From Epiperipatus broadwayi (taxonomy: Eukaryota > Onychophora > Udeonychophora > Euonychophora > Peripatidae), in NCBI GenBank assembly GCA_028023455.1, contig JAQFVV010000022.1:6279100-6343099 (forward strand): DNA of 64,000 bases, read 5' to 3'. A program made the position numbers and the translations under genes. The notes under the pieces were generated by a model. It saw only the letters and a program-made list of their open reading frames with translations, was not told the origin of the DNA and made no database searches. Below are positions 21,619 through 34,370 of this stretch, in pieces; the stretch's first letter is position 1; each line of letters starts with the position of its first letter.

Positions 21619-23102
21619 GCGGCATCTTTTAAATGAGAATACTTGTGGCAATAGTTCTTGAGATCAAAGTAAACATTTGAATTTAAAATTATCACAAACA
21701 ATAGCATTACCACTTGATGAAATCCAAATGAAAACTAATATCATAAGTTTAACAAAGTGTTATATATATTTCCAGGAAACAATAACAACAAAACCATCAA
21801 AGTTGATACAAAAAAATTAAAAAATTGCATCACAAAAAATAAAGTTATGCACCACAATGAACCGCATAGAAAAACGCACATATGGGTCATAAATCATAGT
21901 TTGGCAAAGGTAGCCACATATAGAAAATAGGTCACACACCTGATAATACTAAAAAAAGTATATAAAATATAAATATAAAAAAGAGTGATATTTAATGAAC
22001 ATTCTACTAAATATATTAATGAAAAAAAAAAAACACTAATGTATGTGTTTTTTTTTAATTGCGAACATTTTACATAATGTACATTTAATAGTTTATTTTT
22101 GTACAATTGTATAATCTAAAGATTACTTCTTCTTTTTTAAACTGGGATATCACATTTTATCAAATATTACAGTCATATTCCTTAAAGAAACAATTCTATT
22201 GTAATTATAAAGAAGTAATCCTCCAATTAAATAAAAACTAGATTATTAAATCTATGCAACATATATTATAGATTTTGTATTACAGTTTATACTTTATGTG
22301 AATATTTTTTAAATACTTATTTAAAGAATAAATGTATAAAAACTTTTATATTTTTTTTCCTTTTTGATATTTATAATATGAAGGTGTGCGTAATGCTTTG
22401 CAATTTGATTTTTGGAAAGATATTAAATAAAAACTTAGACAAAATATAACATATTTTAGTTAATAAAAAGTATAGATTTGTTAACTTATTTTTGTTGCTA
22501 TTTATTACTGTATCAGATTAAATGTTTTTTGTTCTTAAATCAATGTAATAAATATTGTTAATTTTTTTAATGGGGAAAGGAAAAAATAAGACATTCTATT
22601 TACCTCACATCTCAATTCACATTAATGGATTTCTTCTGATGAAAATAAGTTTTATTCAAGTGAAAAAGTAAGAAACATACAAAAATTTTTGGAAGATAGC
22701 ATGATAAAACTAACAAATTATTATATAAGCAAAAGAGAATTTTATAGTTCGAAGTTCTTGAAGTTTTTAACAAGAATATATTAATCCTGTAAGTGATGGG
22801 TATTTTATGCGAAGATTTGCCATAGCAATCATCATCAATTTATACCCATTATTTTTATTATACTACAATAATCTTTAAAAAAATATTTCTAAATTATTTC
22901 TTAAAATCAGTCACCATTTTATAAGATTTATGATGTCATAAGAAAGTGACTTCACTCATGTTAGCATTGACACTAAATGTATACAGTACAGCTTATTCAT
23001 TAAATAATATATAATATTATGTTTTTGATTATAGAATTAAAAATATAATTAAGATATTTATCTGATTTTCAATCAGTGCTCTTGCAAAATAATCACTGTT
23101 TT
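21619..23102. other. AT-rich non-coding DNA
   Basis: There is no supportable gene. The minus-strand frame at 21894-22106 is Y/F/L-rich and crosses polyA/T tracts near 22022-22055. No RNA gene is seen. Confidence 0.55.
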
Positions 23103-23640
23103 CATTTATGATATATCCAAAATAAAGAGAATTTTCATCATCAATGACTACAAAATCAAAAATGCCAATTTCATTCAATACAGTAAATAATCCAAACTAT
23201 ACTTTGACAACATACAATTGCTTTTGTTTATAACATATCCAAAATAAAGAGGATTTTCATCGTCAAATGACTACAAAATCAAAAATGCCAATTTCATTCA
23301 ATACAGTAAGTCAGGGATCCCCAACCCTATGCCTGCGGGCACCATGGCGCCCGTAAACCATTTAATGTGTGCCCCCACTATCCGAATAGGATAACAAATT
23401 ATTTATCTGATACAAATAAATTTAATTTTTAAAATTTCTTATAAATTATTGTATTATATTGAAATCAAATTGTAGAGCATACTATACTATATTTTTGAAA
23501 TAAATATTTTTTTGTACATTATGTGTATTATTAACAATATCCAACTATAAATTTAAATTGAAAAAATAAATGGTGCCTGCCATCTGGGACCCCTGCAGTA
23601 AGTTATTAAAAAACAAACTTTGACAGCATACAACAAGAAA
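23103..23640. repeat. ~120-bp tandem duplication, second copy split by a MITE
   Basis: Copy 1 (about 23103-23220) and copy 2 (about 23224-23311, continuing at 23604-23640) share ATATCCAAAATAAAGAG, ATTTTCATC, GACTACAAAATCAAAAATG, CCAATTTCATTCAATACAGT and ACTTTGACA-CATACAA. Copy 2 is interrupted by the hAT MITE at 23312, so copy 1 shows the pre-insertion sequence. Confidence 0.85.
23312..23595. mobile_element. hAT-type MITE with 8-bp target duplication
   Basis: The ends are CAGGGATCCCCAACCC on the left and, read inward from the right, CAGGGGTCCCAG. Both continue into a GGCAGGCACC/GCGGGCACC block. CAGTAAGT flanks both sides exactly (23304-23311 and 23596-23603). CAGGG-type ends with 8-bp duplications are diagnostic for hAT transposons. 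At 284 bp with an AT-rich interior and no frame, it depends on an autonomous relative. Confidence 0.93.
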
Positions 23641-24909
23641 GTATAGTAATATTAGGTAAAATAGATTCACTGAAGTAATTTTATAGATTAAAATATATAT
23701 TAATAATAACTATAAAATATAGTCATTGTAAATAAAAATGATTTTGAAAAATAAAATGATTTTGTATATATATGCAATTAATAATCAATTTTATATCACC
23801 AGATTACTAAACCTAAATTTAAAATATTTTTATTTGTTCAATCTTAAATCAATAATGTCATACTTTGTAATAGTGGTTTTTATCTTAAAACATCAAAAAA
23901 ATGTCGTTGCAATATTGTCAAAACTTCAACAATCAATTGTACATTGCATTACTTTATCAAATTTTTATTTAATTTCACTGCATTTATGTAAAATAAATTC
24001 ACCATGAGTTGTTTTTGAAAAAAAAATTAACAGCAGTGGGGGAAAAAATTCAACATTTTATTGGTTAGATATATTTAAAAATTAAATTTTTTTAATAATA
24101 TAAAACACATCAAAATAAAATTCTGGTAATTTTTTTTTAATTTTAAATATTTTAATTTAATGAATCATGATTCAAAAAATATCAATTTCTCATTTTGGAA
24201 GAAGCAAAATAGCAGACCACTTATGAAAAGGCTAGTTTTTTTTTTTTTTTTTAAAACTATAACTAACAAAATATTTTTACACAGTATATTTACCCAATGT
24301 TAACAACACACACATCTGCAATGCAATTAATAAAATGTACCCAATAAAATTAAAATGAAAAAAAAATACAATTATAATAAAAAAAAACACTAAGAACTAC
24401 GTAAATACAATCACACAACTGACATAAAAAATAAACTAAATACTTAAATAGTTTTATTGCTCTAGAGTTAATAAGAAGTTTGAGAATCAGAAGTACCGAA
24501 AGCAAAATCGATTTGAGGGCTATATATTCCAGCCTGACACTGTCACTGCACCAAACCTCTGTAGGACACTGATTGAGAAATGATTAATGACACTCATATG
24601 TGGATAAGTGCATACAATACAATTTTTTGAGACATATTTTCAGATTGTGGGTTGAATCCATAGTTTGGGAAGGGGGAAGTTACATGGAAAATGAATATAT
24701 ATATATAATTAAAAATAAAACAATAAAAGACAGTATAAATGTTTGTTTGTTTTTTGCTTCAAAAACTAAATCAGACAGTTGCCATTTCCATGTATTAACA
24801 TGGAAAAAAAAGTTTAATTATTAAAGTTTAAATAATGTATGACTTTTTAAAACCTAATTTTCAATATTAATTTGAATTTAAAAAACAGACTTATGAATGT
24901 AATCTTATT
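23641..24909. other. AT-rich non-coding DNA
   Basis: The frames at 23738-24007 and 24600-24824 are low-complexity and not supported as genes. A weak relative of the 4803-5075 repeat lies near 24460-24580 (TTGAG, then CACTGTCACTGCAC). Confidence 0.5.
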
Positions 24910-25313
24910 TTGTTTTAACTTTAAACTTATTCAGATATAAAAGATCTATCACCAAAGTCCAATCAATTTGCCACAGCTGTGGCAGGGATGAGGAAACATT
25001 TGACCACATAATTAAAACATGCATGGGTCTAGGTAATATTAAAACAATAATATTTAACAATTCAAACATAGACTACTACAAAATACTTAATATAAAAGAA
25101 TGCATTCGTGGAAGAGATATTCCTACAATCAGGCTGTCAATTTTCATCACCTATGCCATTTGGATTGTAAGGTGCAAGGCACAATACCAACATCCCAAGC
25201 CAGATGAAAACTCATTATTTATTCAAAGCATAGAGAAAATTAAACAAAGAGACAAAACTCTTGCCACAACATTCATTTTTCAAGAGACATGGAAGCTATA
25301 TCAGACTCTCTAA
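24910..25313 (+). pseudogene. C-terminal end of a LINE (non-LTR retrotransposon) ORF2
   Basis: An open frame runs from about 24925 to the stop at 25311-25313. It contains a zinc-knuckle-like CHSCGRDEETFDHIIKTC (C-x2-C-x8-H-x4-C), followed by ~95 residues with ITYAIWIVRCKAQ and a terminal ETWKLYQTL. A CxxC...H...C cluster after the reverse transcriptase is common at the C-terminus of several LINE clades. The reverse-transcriptase and endonuclease parts are missing, so this is a 5'-truncated insertion. Its open state over ~130 codons suggests moderate age. A short 3' region with AATAAA-like signals follows. Confidence 0.65.
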
Positions 25314-26460
25314 TAAAGTTAACAAAGAACTTAAACACTAAATACCTAACCTTGTTTAACTCAATAATGTTAGTTCCATAACTCATCTCCATATTTGTAA
25401 TATATCATCCATATTAATTAGTTTAATAAATGTTTTGAGAAACTTATTCACCTTCAAAAAAAGTACATAGTAATATATATAAAATAACAAAAGAATTATT
25501 ATTTTGAAAATTGCAAATTTTGAAATAAAGAATTATCTTTATACTGAATATGGCACAATCTTTTTTTCTTTTTATAGATAATATTCATGATTATAATCAG
25601 TCAACTAATGAGAGCAGTCAATTTAATTAATGATTATTTCCTTCCTTACTATTATAAAAAATAAATTTCTTGCACTTGATATAATTGTAAATAACATTAC
25701 AAATATTAAAAATTACATTTACAAAATAAATGATGTGTAATTATAAATACTTCAATATTCCAGTCAACTGATTTCTCCTTTTATAGAGAATGATGATTCG
25801 TATCTTATATAGATTAACAATTGTATATTTAACAATATAAAAAAAATTTTTGGTAGCAAGTAAACTTACAAATTATAACTATACTTCTATAGTGAAATGA
25901 TCATAAATGAAATTTTCATATCATACAAATATACATTTTAAAAATAACTTCATTTAAATTGAATATATACAATGAGTAAATAAAAAATTGAAAAAGAATA
26001 ATATCAATTATAGCATGTCAAATATTTTTATTATTATTTGGGAAGAGAAATATAAAGATAGGTCTTAACTATTATAAATAATACATCTTGCAAAACTATG
26101 TCACTTGAATGAGAATATGCAATAAAAAATTTTAAACTATTAATTATTTAAAAAATATATTTTTAAAGAATCATTACAATTTAATTTTTACTTAAAATCA
26201 CTACCGTTATCAGATTACATTTGTTTTAAGATAAACTACATTTGAATCTGCCTATCACAAATGCACAAACATTATTTAATAAAATATTTTCAAATTTTAA
26301 TTAATAATTCATAATTGTTACATTAAAAAAAAATCCCATTACACATGGAATATAAATAAATAACTTATTAATTCTTGAGTTTGTTTTAATCATTCCAAAC
26401 TGCAGCAATATGCCTCTTACATTTCAGCATTTCTGGCGTTTTTCTTTGTCTCACCGTAAA
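25314..26460. other. AT-rich non-coding DNA
   Basis: It begins with the probable 3' untranslated tail of the LINE fragment; an AATAAA occurs near 25424. The rest shows nothing recognisable. Confidence 0.5.
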
Positions 26461-26827
26461 ATATATGATAAAATAATAAATTTGACTTCATTTGATAGAT
26501 ATTTTGGTCTACTACTGAAATAAATTTTAAATGTTCACATTTTGTTTCTGTAAATATTAAAAAAATGAGACTGTAATAAAACAAAGATGTTATACGTCAT
26601 GTTTCTAGAAAGATTATTTTCAGTTTATAAATATATGATAAAATGATTATTACTTACAAGAAAATAACAAAATTTGAATTCCTTTGATAGATATTTTTGT
26701 TTATTACTGAAATAAATTTTAAATGTTCACATTTTGTTTCTGTAAATATTTAAAAAATGAGACTGCAATCAAAACAAAGACATTACACCTTGTTACACGT
26801 CACAAAGATTATTTTCAGTTTGTAAAA
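26461..26827. repeat. Tandem duplication, units about 170 and 197 bp
   Basis: Both copies (26461-26630 and 26631-26827) start ATATATGATAAAAT. They share TTTGATAGATATTTT, TACTGAAATAAATTTTAAAT, GTTCACATTTTGTTTCTGTA, AATGAGACTG and AAAGATTATTTTCAGTTT. The second copy has an extra ~20 bp. The frame at 26723-26971 is a by-product. Confidence 0.85.
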
Positions 26828-28093
26828 TCAACAAAATATTTCTTGTTTCTCATTATTTTTAAAAACATGAACGAATATTTATTTATTTCTCTTATATCTA
26901 ATGAATTATGCTTTAACAAGTTTAAATTTTTTGAATATTTATTGCTAAATTACAATATTTTCTTACTATAAATAATGTAGATTGTTTACTGTCAAAGCTA
27001 GAATTTTTTAATTTGCTTGAAGCCATATTTACGTTAATTGCCAATATAAAATTATATTTTTGAAAATAAAGTATTTCAAGTCAAAATACGTTATTAATAA
27101 TTTATATTTCTTGATATCTAATAAATATAGTGCAAATTATTTTTAAAAAAATATTTAAAGCCATAATAAATTTGCAAATAAACATGTTTTTGCATTGCTG
27201 GAAATTGCAATGTCGTAAAACACCGAACATTTTACAGCCTTGGCAAGAGACAAAAGCTGAACATGACAGTGTAGGGCTTATGTCTATTGTAAGAACGGGA
27301 ATTTTGAATTTCCTGCCTTCAAGCATGAAAATTTCGGGGGAAAAAATTATTATACTAAAATATACCATTTTACATGCATTTTAACGTATAATACTTATGA
27401 AAAATTCACTAGGCGGCGAATTAGCCAAAAAACGAAATAATTCGGTTTAACTGGTCATAAAATTAATATAAAAAATATATTTGAAGACAATAAGTTTCAA
27501 ATATACACATGATTAAAAGAACTACATTGAGTGTTCTAATCATTAATTTATAAATAAACTAAAGATAAAAAATCATTGCTTAAAATATTTTAAAAGACTA
27601 GACCCAACTGTCTTCTCTTTCTTTAAGATTTCATTGCGCTTGAGTAAAATAAAATACATCCCAAACCATCTTACCTTGAAAAGAAAGAAAAAACATTACT
27701 ACTTTAATTTTGAAATTTTATTAAATTCACTGTGGTGAAACAAAAGAACTTTTTTTCCCCAGACAGATCTGATAAAATCATTTCTAAATGATGATCATTA
27801 TATAGAAAGTAAATACAGAAAGTGTATTATATATAAGATGTAATGTTTATTAAAACAATAATTATAGTAGTAAATACATAAATTGAGCAAAACTTGTTTG
27901 GTTATGTTGATTAGGAAATAGGTATTATATGCCTGTGAAATATTATTGATATAGTAGCATTTCTTATAAGTCTTAAGATGAAAATCAGCTTTTAGATCTT
28001 GATTTGCTAAGAGACAATAAACTTTGTAAACCTGACTCCAAAAAATGGCAATAAATATTAAGTGCAATTATCTATTTTTTTTTTTAATCAAAA
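26828..28093. other. AT-rich non-coding DNA
   Basis: Overlapping frames on both strands at about 27102-27384 span a slightly less AT-rich patch (27180-27320) but show no family motif, and opposite-strand overlap argues against both. The minus-strand frame at 27798-28067 is Y/I/L-rich. Nothing else is seen. Confidence 0.5.
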
Positions 28094-28780
28094 GTAATCA
28101 ATCAGTCTTCAACATATGCTGTTGAATTATATTACTAACTCACTGATGTTATAATGAGAATGTCTTGCATTCTCAAATTAAAATTTCACTGAATTTAACT
28201 ATAAATTAATAATGTGATGGATGTAAAGTTATGAAGATTAAATCTTCATGCTCTGATTTCAAAATGCTTTATATTGGTATATAATTGTTAATTAGAGAAG
28301 ATATTAATTAGTATTAAAGTTTATCGACTTAACGTTTTCGAGGATTCATGCCTCATATTCATAGCCTTCATACAATGTATAATAAAATATGCAAACACAA
28401 ATATTCAAATAAGCTAGTATTACGTAGCCCATTTCTTCGAGATCTCGAAGCAAGTATCCTTTCTATTAATGGCATGGATGTTTCCATTGATGTAAAATGC
28501 CTCCTTTATTTTTCTTTTGTGATCATTTGATTCTGAGCACAATATTATGGGATTGGCGGGTGTGAAGTTGTGTCCAGATTGTTTAGCATGCTCCAAGAAT
28601 ACAGAGGACGTGTTGCTGTTTTTCTGAGCTCTGTTATATAATTACATTTAGGTATAAAAGATGGTCATTCTTATCTTTAAAAGTCTCTAGCTTGCAATTA
28701 GATTTGAGTGTCCTGCATACCCGCAATAACATCAACAAGTTAGTAATATGATTAAACAATGTGTGTTGAAGACTAATTAC
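28094..28780. repeat. Inverted repeat pair, arms ~95 bp, 500 bp apart
   Basis: The left arm 28094-28189 (GTAAT..AATCAGTCTTCAACA, ATATTACTAACT, TGATGTTAT, CTCAAAT) matches the reverse complement of 28690-28780. The loop contains a GC-richer patch with the frame 28348-28530 (PFLRDLEASILSINGMDVS), which I cannot assign. It may be a foldback transposon or two opposed copies of one repeat. Confidence 0.6.
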
Positions 28781-28800
28781 CATATGATTAAGAATTTCTA

Positions 28801-29359
28801 ATGAAAACTGCACTTGAAAATTATGTTTTATTAAATTATCTATTTTATAAAAACATACATCTATCAAGTTCTGGAAACAAAAAAAAATTGAAAAATAAAC
28901 TAGGTAAGAATCATAATTTCATTAGTAATTAATAATGAATTTAATATGTAATTTCATTAGTAATTTCTAAGATACTGGATTTATTATTATATCATAGAAC
29001 ATTTAATTTAAAAAGTTAAAATGACATAAACAATATGACAAAATCATTTGATTTGTTATGCACAATTTCTTAGTTAAAAATCAATCCAGAAATCTTTAAT
29101 TGTTAGATACAGCTAAACCAGAGGGGGAAAAAGATGGCAGAAAATGTTCCAGGATCGATTACCAAATATATTTCAAGCTTGTTATGATTGCTTGTAATCA
29201 GTCTATTAAATGATTTATAAAATAATTCATCAATATTATAATAATTACACATTAAAACTTCAAATAGATCCAATCATTACTTTTAGTTATAAATTTTAAA
29301 TGCTAAAATAAATTAAACAATATAAATTATTACCAACAAAAATTAAATAGTATTACTAT
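28801..29359. other. AT-rich non-coding DNA
   Basis: No gene or RNA is recognised. TAATTTCATTAGTAATT recurs at short distance near 28915 and 28950. Confidence 0.5.
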
Positions 29360-29500
29360 TTACTCATAGCACCCTGTTGCTTGGTTAAATTCAGTCCATC
29401 TTTGGGAAAATAAAATACAGACATCATTATTTACAAGGACAAAATCAGAATTAAGTCGCAGATTTGATACCTGACTAAAAAATTTTTCACAAGTCAACAT
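29360..29500 (-). CDS. Short ORF or terminal exon candidate, unknown
   Basis: A 46-codon frame on the minus strand starts MLTCEKFFSQVSNLRL and ends ...FNQATGCYE before a TAA at 29360-29362. The residue mix is less biased than in chance frames here. T-rich tracts ending in AG or CAG lie just upstream of and within the frame, so it could be a terminal exon. Degenerate protein-like stretches continue upstream on the same strand to about 30010, interrupted by stops, so a decayed transposon protein is as likely. No family is recognised. Confidence 0.2.
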   Translation of the reverse strand: MLTCEKFFSQVSNLRLNSDFVLVNNDVCILFSQRWTEFNQATGCYE

Positions 29501-31439
29501 TACTGAGAAACAAAATATCAAGCATCATTAAATAAAAAATTTCTTATATTTAATTCTTTCATTTCATTTAAAAAATTTTCCTGTTAGTGACCACTGGATA
29601 ATAACCTTTTTTCTTTAGAATAATTTCATTTAATACATTCTCTATCTGAAAAAAAAAAAACAGTATGTGTAGCACATCAACTTAATTAAACAATCAAGAA
29701 TTAGAAACTTGAAACCAAAACTTTGCTAATTCTTGGACTTCAGCATTAATAAATGTTCCATTTTCATAGAAATGTTTGATTGCACATAACTGTTTTTTAT
29801 TCAAAATATTTACTCTTCTTTAAAATTTTTCAAAAGACTAAAATTGGAATATATAAAAAACAAATAATTATTAATTGTTAAGATTTAAATATTACAATAA
29901 TTAATCTCAAATTCTGTGGCTAATGATTCAATTTCTTTGCCTTCACAAATCTAATCAAGATAGTCAAAAGCTTTAAACGAATTAATGAGTGGATCATCCA
30001 ACTGTAACATAACATTTGATTGTTCTAATAATAATATAACCAATTTTAAGCTGTTGCAAATGGTGTAAGAGCCTTTCCGTTGTTACTATGTTAAAATTAT
30101 AGTTATAGCAATTTTTTTTAATCTTTTGTTGTGTTTTATTAAAAAGATTCATTTAATTACATCTTCAAGTGCACTGATGTTTTGGAACAAACTTTAAAAA
30201 TCTTTTTCAAATATCAAGTTGCCATTATTACAAAAACATAATCAAAGACATGCCCCAAAGTCAACCAATGTAGATTCATATGCTTAAATATTTTTCTAAT
30301 TTCAGTTCTATTAAGTACTTTCCTTGGTTTAATATTTTTCCTTCCTATGTATTTAAGTAAAGATCCATAAAATATTTGTGGAGTCCACCTTGCAAAGTCT
30401 GTAGTTTTTTTTTTTTTAAAAAAAACTTTAATAAGTGACTATAAATAGTCAAAATAATAATCATAGATCCAATTCATAGATCACATGACCCTACCTCTTA
30501 AGCTTGTAAGTTATAAACAGTGAGGATTGCCAATTCCTCTACAAGCTTTATGATAAATGCTTAGCCAGAGCCAGCACTTAAAATATCTCTGTCAGGAACC
30601 CCTCCCCATGGTTTCGTGCTTTGGCACTCCTCAGGGAGGTGTCAGGGTAGATTCACACACTAGATCTAAAAATACCAACCCAAAGCCAAGCACTTATCTG
30701 TAAGTGACATTTAAAAAAAATATTTGTCACATCATTTTTAAGTTTTTGAATGGAGCATTGTTAATGCAAATCATTTTTTTTTTTTGGTCAAAGGCAAATA
30801 ATCAAACAAAGTATTACAATATAAATAAAAGTTCTTAATAATCTGTAATGGTCGTCTGCCATTTCTTCTATTACAATTTTTTTAGTATTTCAACATTTAA
30901 AATAGCATTTAAAGAGTGCTTTTACATTATTTAAATAATAACTGAAACACAGGCTTATTAAATAAACAAATTTACTATTCCAGCAAAACATCATGACTCT
31001 CTAATAAAATATTTGAGTAATTCTGTAATAACCTTTTTTTAATGGCATCATCAAATTGTACTTTGTATTAATTTATTTTCTTTGATGAATCTCAAGTAAT
31101 AAAACATTTATAAAATAAACTCAAGAGATGTAATCATGGCCTTGCATATGTGATCTAATTCATAAAATACCAATCTGTCGGTATAACCGGTTTTTATAAT
31201 AATAGTCATAAAAATTAATTCCTGTATAAAAAATAAAAATAGAAAAATTGTAAAATTATATATATTTATATAAATTAGCACCAATAATCTAAGTTCGAAT
31301 AATCTGGGTAAAACTTGAAAATTTATTTAGGTCTTTTATTGCAAACTGTTAGTCTATAACCAAATTAGCTGCCACTCAATAAATGAGTATAAACAAATTG
31401 CACAAACCATCAATATTATCTTCAGCTTTACGACTCTTT
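29501..31439. other. AT-rich DNA with one GC-richer patch
   Basis: At about 30475-30680 there is a GC-richer block with CCTCCC...CTCAGGGAGG, probably an unidentified interspersed repeat. Elsewhere there are long T runs near 30405 and 30775. No gene is supportable. Confidence 0.45.
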
Positions 31440-31625
31440 TTATTGAGGGGGAGGAGAGTTATCTGCATTCCCTGAGTTGTTTATGCATTGTTTTACCATT
31501 TTACACCTAGGTTTATAACTAATATAAATATCCAAAGGTATACAGTATGGCATACATTGATTGCTGTTCTTACAAAAATATTTTAGTATAAAACACACTA
31601 ATATCAGAAAGCAAACTTTTTCCAT
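31440..31625 (-). CDS. Candidate small secreted cysteine-containing peptide
   Basis: From an internal ATG the frame encodes 61 residues. The N-terminus MEKVCFLILVCFILKYFC resembles a signal peptide. A short segment with four cysteines (...NQCMPYC... and ...PRCKMVKQC...) follows, then a polar, proline-ending tail. The frame extends 19 codons further upstream without an obvious reason to prefer that start. No propeptide cleavage site or known family is recognised, and hydrophobic runs are common by chance in T-rich DNA. No promoter or splice support is visible. Confidence 0.22.
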   Translation of the reverse strand: MEKVCFLILVCFILKYFCKNSNQCMPYCIPLDIYISYKPRCKMVKQCINNSGNADNSPPPQ

Positions 31626-31936
31626 ATCAAAAAACCAGCAATTCAAATATGAGAATACTCGCTTAATTAAGAGCACATTCAAGGATTACATTGTTGAAAA
31701 TATCAGTGTTGGCCTATATTCTTTGATAATGGATAATGTACATTTAAACATGCATATATAAAAGCAAAATAAATATGCATGCAATCATGAATCTATATTA
31801 TTGTTGCAAATGTTGACAGATACATCTAAAAAATATTAAAGAATAATGAAACTTAGAAAATTTCTTTAAAGAAAATTAGTTAAAATGTATTTATATATTT
31901 AATTTTAAAGTAAAATGATTTTTATAAATATATGCT
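31626..31936. other. AT-rich spacer
   Basis: Nothing recognisable; the plus-strand frame at 31561-31761 overlaps the opposite-strand candidate above and is not supported. Confidence 0.5.
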
Positions 31937-32340
31937 CAATAAATATTCTATTATTTATATAGAGCAGACTATGTATGTAATATTATAAAGGAACAATCCC
32001 TCCGGTCATGCCCTTTACAAATCTTGCACTTGCCCATGAGAGCATAAGTGTACGATTATGTTTACAGCTTATTTATATATAAACCTGAATTATATATTAT
32101 TAATTTAATTGGATAAGCCTATTCAATCTATAATAGGAGAGAGATACAATCTCATTTTTAACTTCTTACTATGAAATATATAGCAAATTTTGAATTTATT
32201 TTTAATAAATATTCTATTATTTATATAGTGCAACCTATGTATGTAATATTATAAAAAATTAACAACCCCTCCGGTCATGTACTTTATGAATCTCCTTGCA
32301 CTCACCCATGAGCGTAGCTTGAAAAGCCTAAGTGTATGCA
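31937..32340. repeat. Two direct copies of a dispersed repeat, ~266 bp apart
   Basis: Copies at about 31937-32070 and 32203-32340 share AATAAATATTCTATTATTTA, CTATGTATGTAATATTATAA, CCCTCCGGTCATG, CTTGCACT-CCCATGAG and CCTAAGTGTA/GCATAAGTGTA. The GC-richer core suggests a SINE-type element, but no clear A and B boxes were found. Confidence 0.75.
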
Positions 32341-33098
32341 CTTTTTACACCTTGGTTCTCATCTTTCTGTCTATTTTCCAGAATGATACATTTTATTTTT
32401 CTACGATAAAAAATAAAAATTCTATGATAATTTTTGTGATGAAGTAAATTGAATTTTTTTTGTCTTTTTCTCTTTTTTTTTGATAGTTACTGAAAAGGAT
32501 TTTACTCTGAAAAATATATCGGTAAAAACTTTTACTTTTTCCGATATATTTTGAAAACAATGTTATGTAAGAACCCAAAGATAAGAATTTATTTTTCTAT
32601 ATTTTTTTATTATTATTAATTTTTATATATTTTTTAATTATTATTTTTTTATATATATTTGATAAAAATATACAAAAAATCTTTATTGAAACCTATAAAA
32701 AAAAAAAAAAGATCGTGGTTAACTGCATTTTTTTCTATGATACTTAAGTATCTGAATTAGATGATATCAGATAAAGATATATGTTTTTCAAATATTATGA
32801 CCTGATTTAGATTTTTTTATAATCTCTTCTCTGCATTTTAATAATAATAAATATACACAAATGCTTACAAGTAAAGATTTTGACAATATATATATAAACT
32901 ACTAACTTCTGAACCTGAAGCTTAACTCTATAATGAATTTAGTATTTCATTCACTTTATATTTTATTATTTTATTTTGTATACAGTGACTATTTTAGTAG
33001 TACTTTTTAATAAATTACAAACTGTATTGAAGTTCTTTATTATAATATTCAAATTATACTAATTATTGATCAATATTAACTACTTGTTTTGTTATTAG
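32341..33098. other. AT-rich DNA with a small hairpin
   Basis: Positions 32511-32522 (AAAATATATCGG) and 32541-32552 form a short inverted repeat. The sequence just before 33099 is T-rich and ends in TTATTAG, a usable splice acceptor. Confidence 0.5.
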
Positions 33099-33215
33099 GG
33101 ATGACATAGACATTGCAAACCCCTGTATGGAAATACATTTTGAAGGGCTAAAGATAAAAAAGAAAAGTATTAATGTCTTTATTCTAAGAAATATTCAAGT
33201 GATGGTTTACCTTAG
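33099..33215 (+). CDS. Candidate internal coding exon, unknown protein
   Basis: A 117-nt segment lies between TTGTTTTGTTATTAG (acceptor, AG at 33097-33098) and GTAAGT at 33216, preceded by CTTAG, which is a near-perfect donor. Only one frame is open: one leading base, 38 codons starting DDIDIANPCMEIHFEGLKIK and ending ...VMVYL, then two bases. The exon is symmetric (same phase at both ends). Its leading phase fits the trailing phase of the candidate exon at 1409-1560, giving Thr at the junction. No domain is recognised. In AT-rich DNA a 38-codon open frame with both splice sites is suggestive but can occur by chance. Confidence 0.35.
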
Positions 33216-34370
33216 GTAAGTGTTATTATATATCAATTTGTTAGAAATTTAATGATGCATGCAGCTAACCTACTAACAAAATTATAGTTTTAAAATTTGT
33301 GCATGGTAACTTTGAATTTATGAAATAATATGAAAATAATTATTAGAAATATTAACTTTTATTCTTTTTTTTATTACTTTGAATATCAATGAATGACTAT
33401 ATTTTTTTCAGTTTAATTATATTCTTTGATGTTTAATCTTTAAAACAATATATATTATGTCATTTTTTATTAATAAAACTTAAAAGTTATAATAAAATTT
33501 GTGGCTTAGCATAACTTTTTTAAATATTCAATATGGCTGCTTGCAAGTGAGAAGGTTTTAAATAATAAAATTTACAAAAAAAAAAAAAAAATCTTAATTA
33601 ATAGTTCATTAATGTATGTCAAACTTATAATTAGACCATCCTTCCTTTTCATATCTGACAATTTTCTCATCCTTTAAATTGTATTCAGAGTTGGAAATAA
33701 AACAATTAGCACAGCTAATTCCTATCATCTATGTAGCATACAGTTACAAAATAAAAACAGATTTAGAAAATAATAAAAAGAGTTAAATATAAATTATTCA
33801 CTCTATATTTTAAAATCAATCATGGAAGTGGTATTTTCTAAAATATCATCTCACATTTAAAAATTACCATTAGGATTTTTGTCTTTCAGCTTAATTCTGA
33901 TTGAACATTTCTGTTTTTCAAAATCTATAAATCTATTTCACAACATTCAATAATATAAATAACATTATTAACTTTTAAATGTCCAGACATTTTCTTATAA
34001 TTTTAAACAGCAATAAATTACATAAATCCACAACTATTGAAAATATTGATTTTTGTTAATAAAAAAAAAAAAAAATTCTCAAGACACTTGTTTCATGTAA
34101 CTTTGCATAACTTTAATAAATGAGAGATTGTAAATACAAACTACAATTATTTCTGATATGCAGTTTCACATTTAATAAAGGCTTAATTCATTGCTATTAG
34201 CACACATAAATTAGATAGAACAATTAATGTATTTTGACTTTAAGATGATATGTATTACACATCATTCAGTAGCTACTTCTATTCATTGATTTCTCCATAA
34301 TTCATAATCTTATTTCTCCATTTTATCTTCTTAGATTAATTTCCATCGGTCTCACCATATATATATACAC
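33216..34370. other. AT-rich non-coding DNA
   Basis: It contains A-runs near 33578 and 34065 and no recognised gene or repeat. It would be intronic if the preceding exon is real. Confidence 0.5.

Noticed and set aside
27102-27384. Opposite-strand open frames of 84 and 88 codons
   Set aside because: Mutually overlapping, no motif; the longer cysteine-containing stretch on the minus strand has no recognisable spacing.
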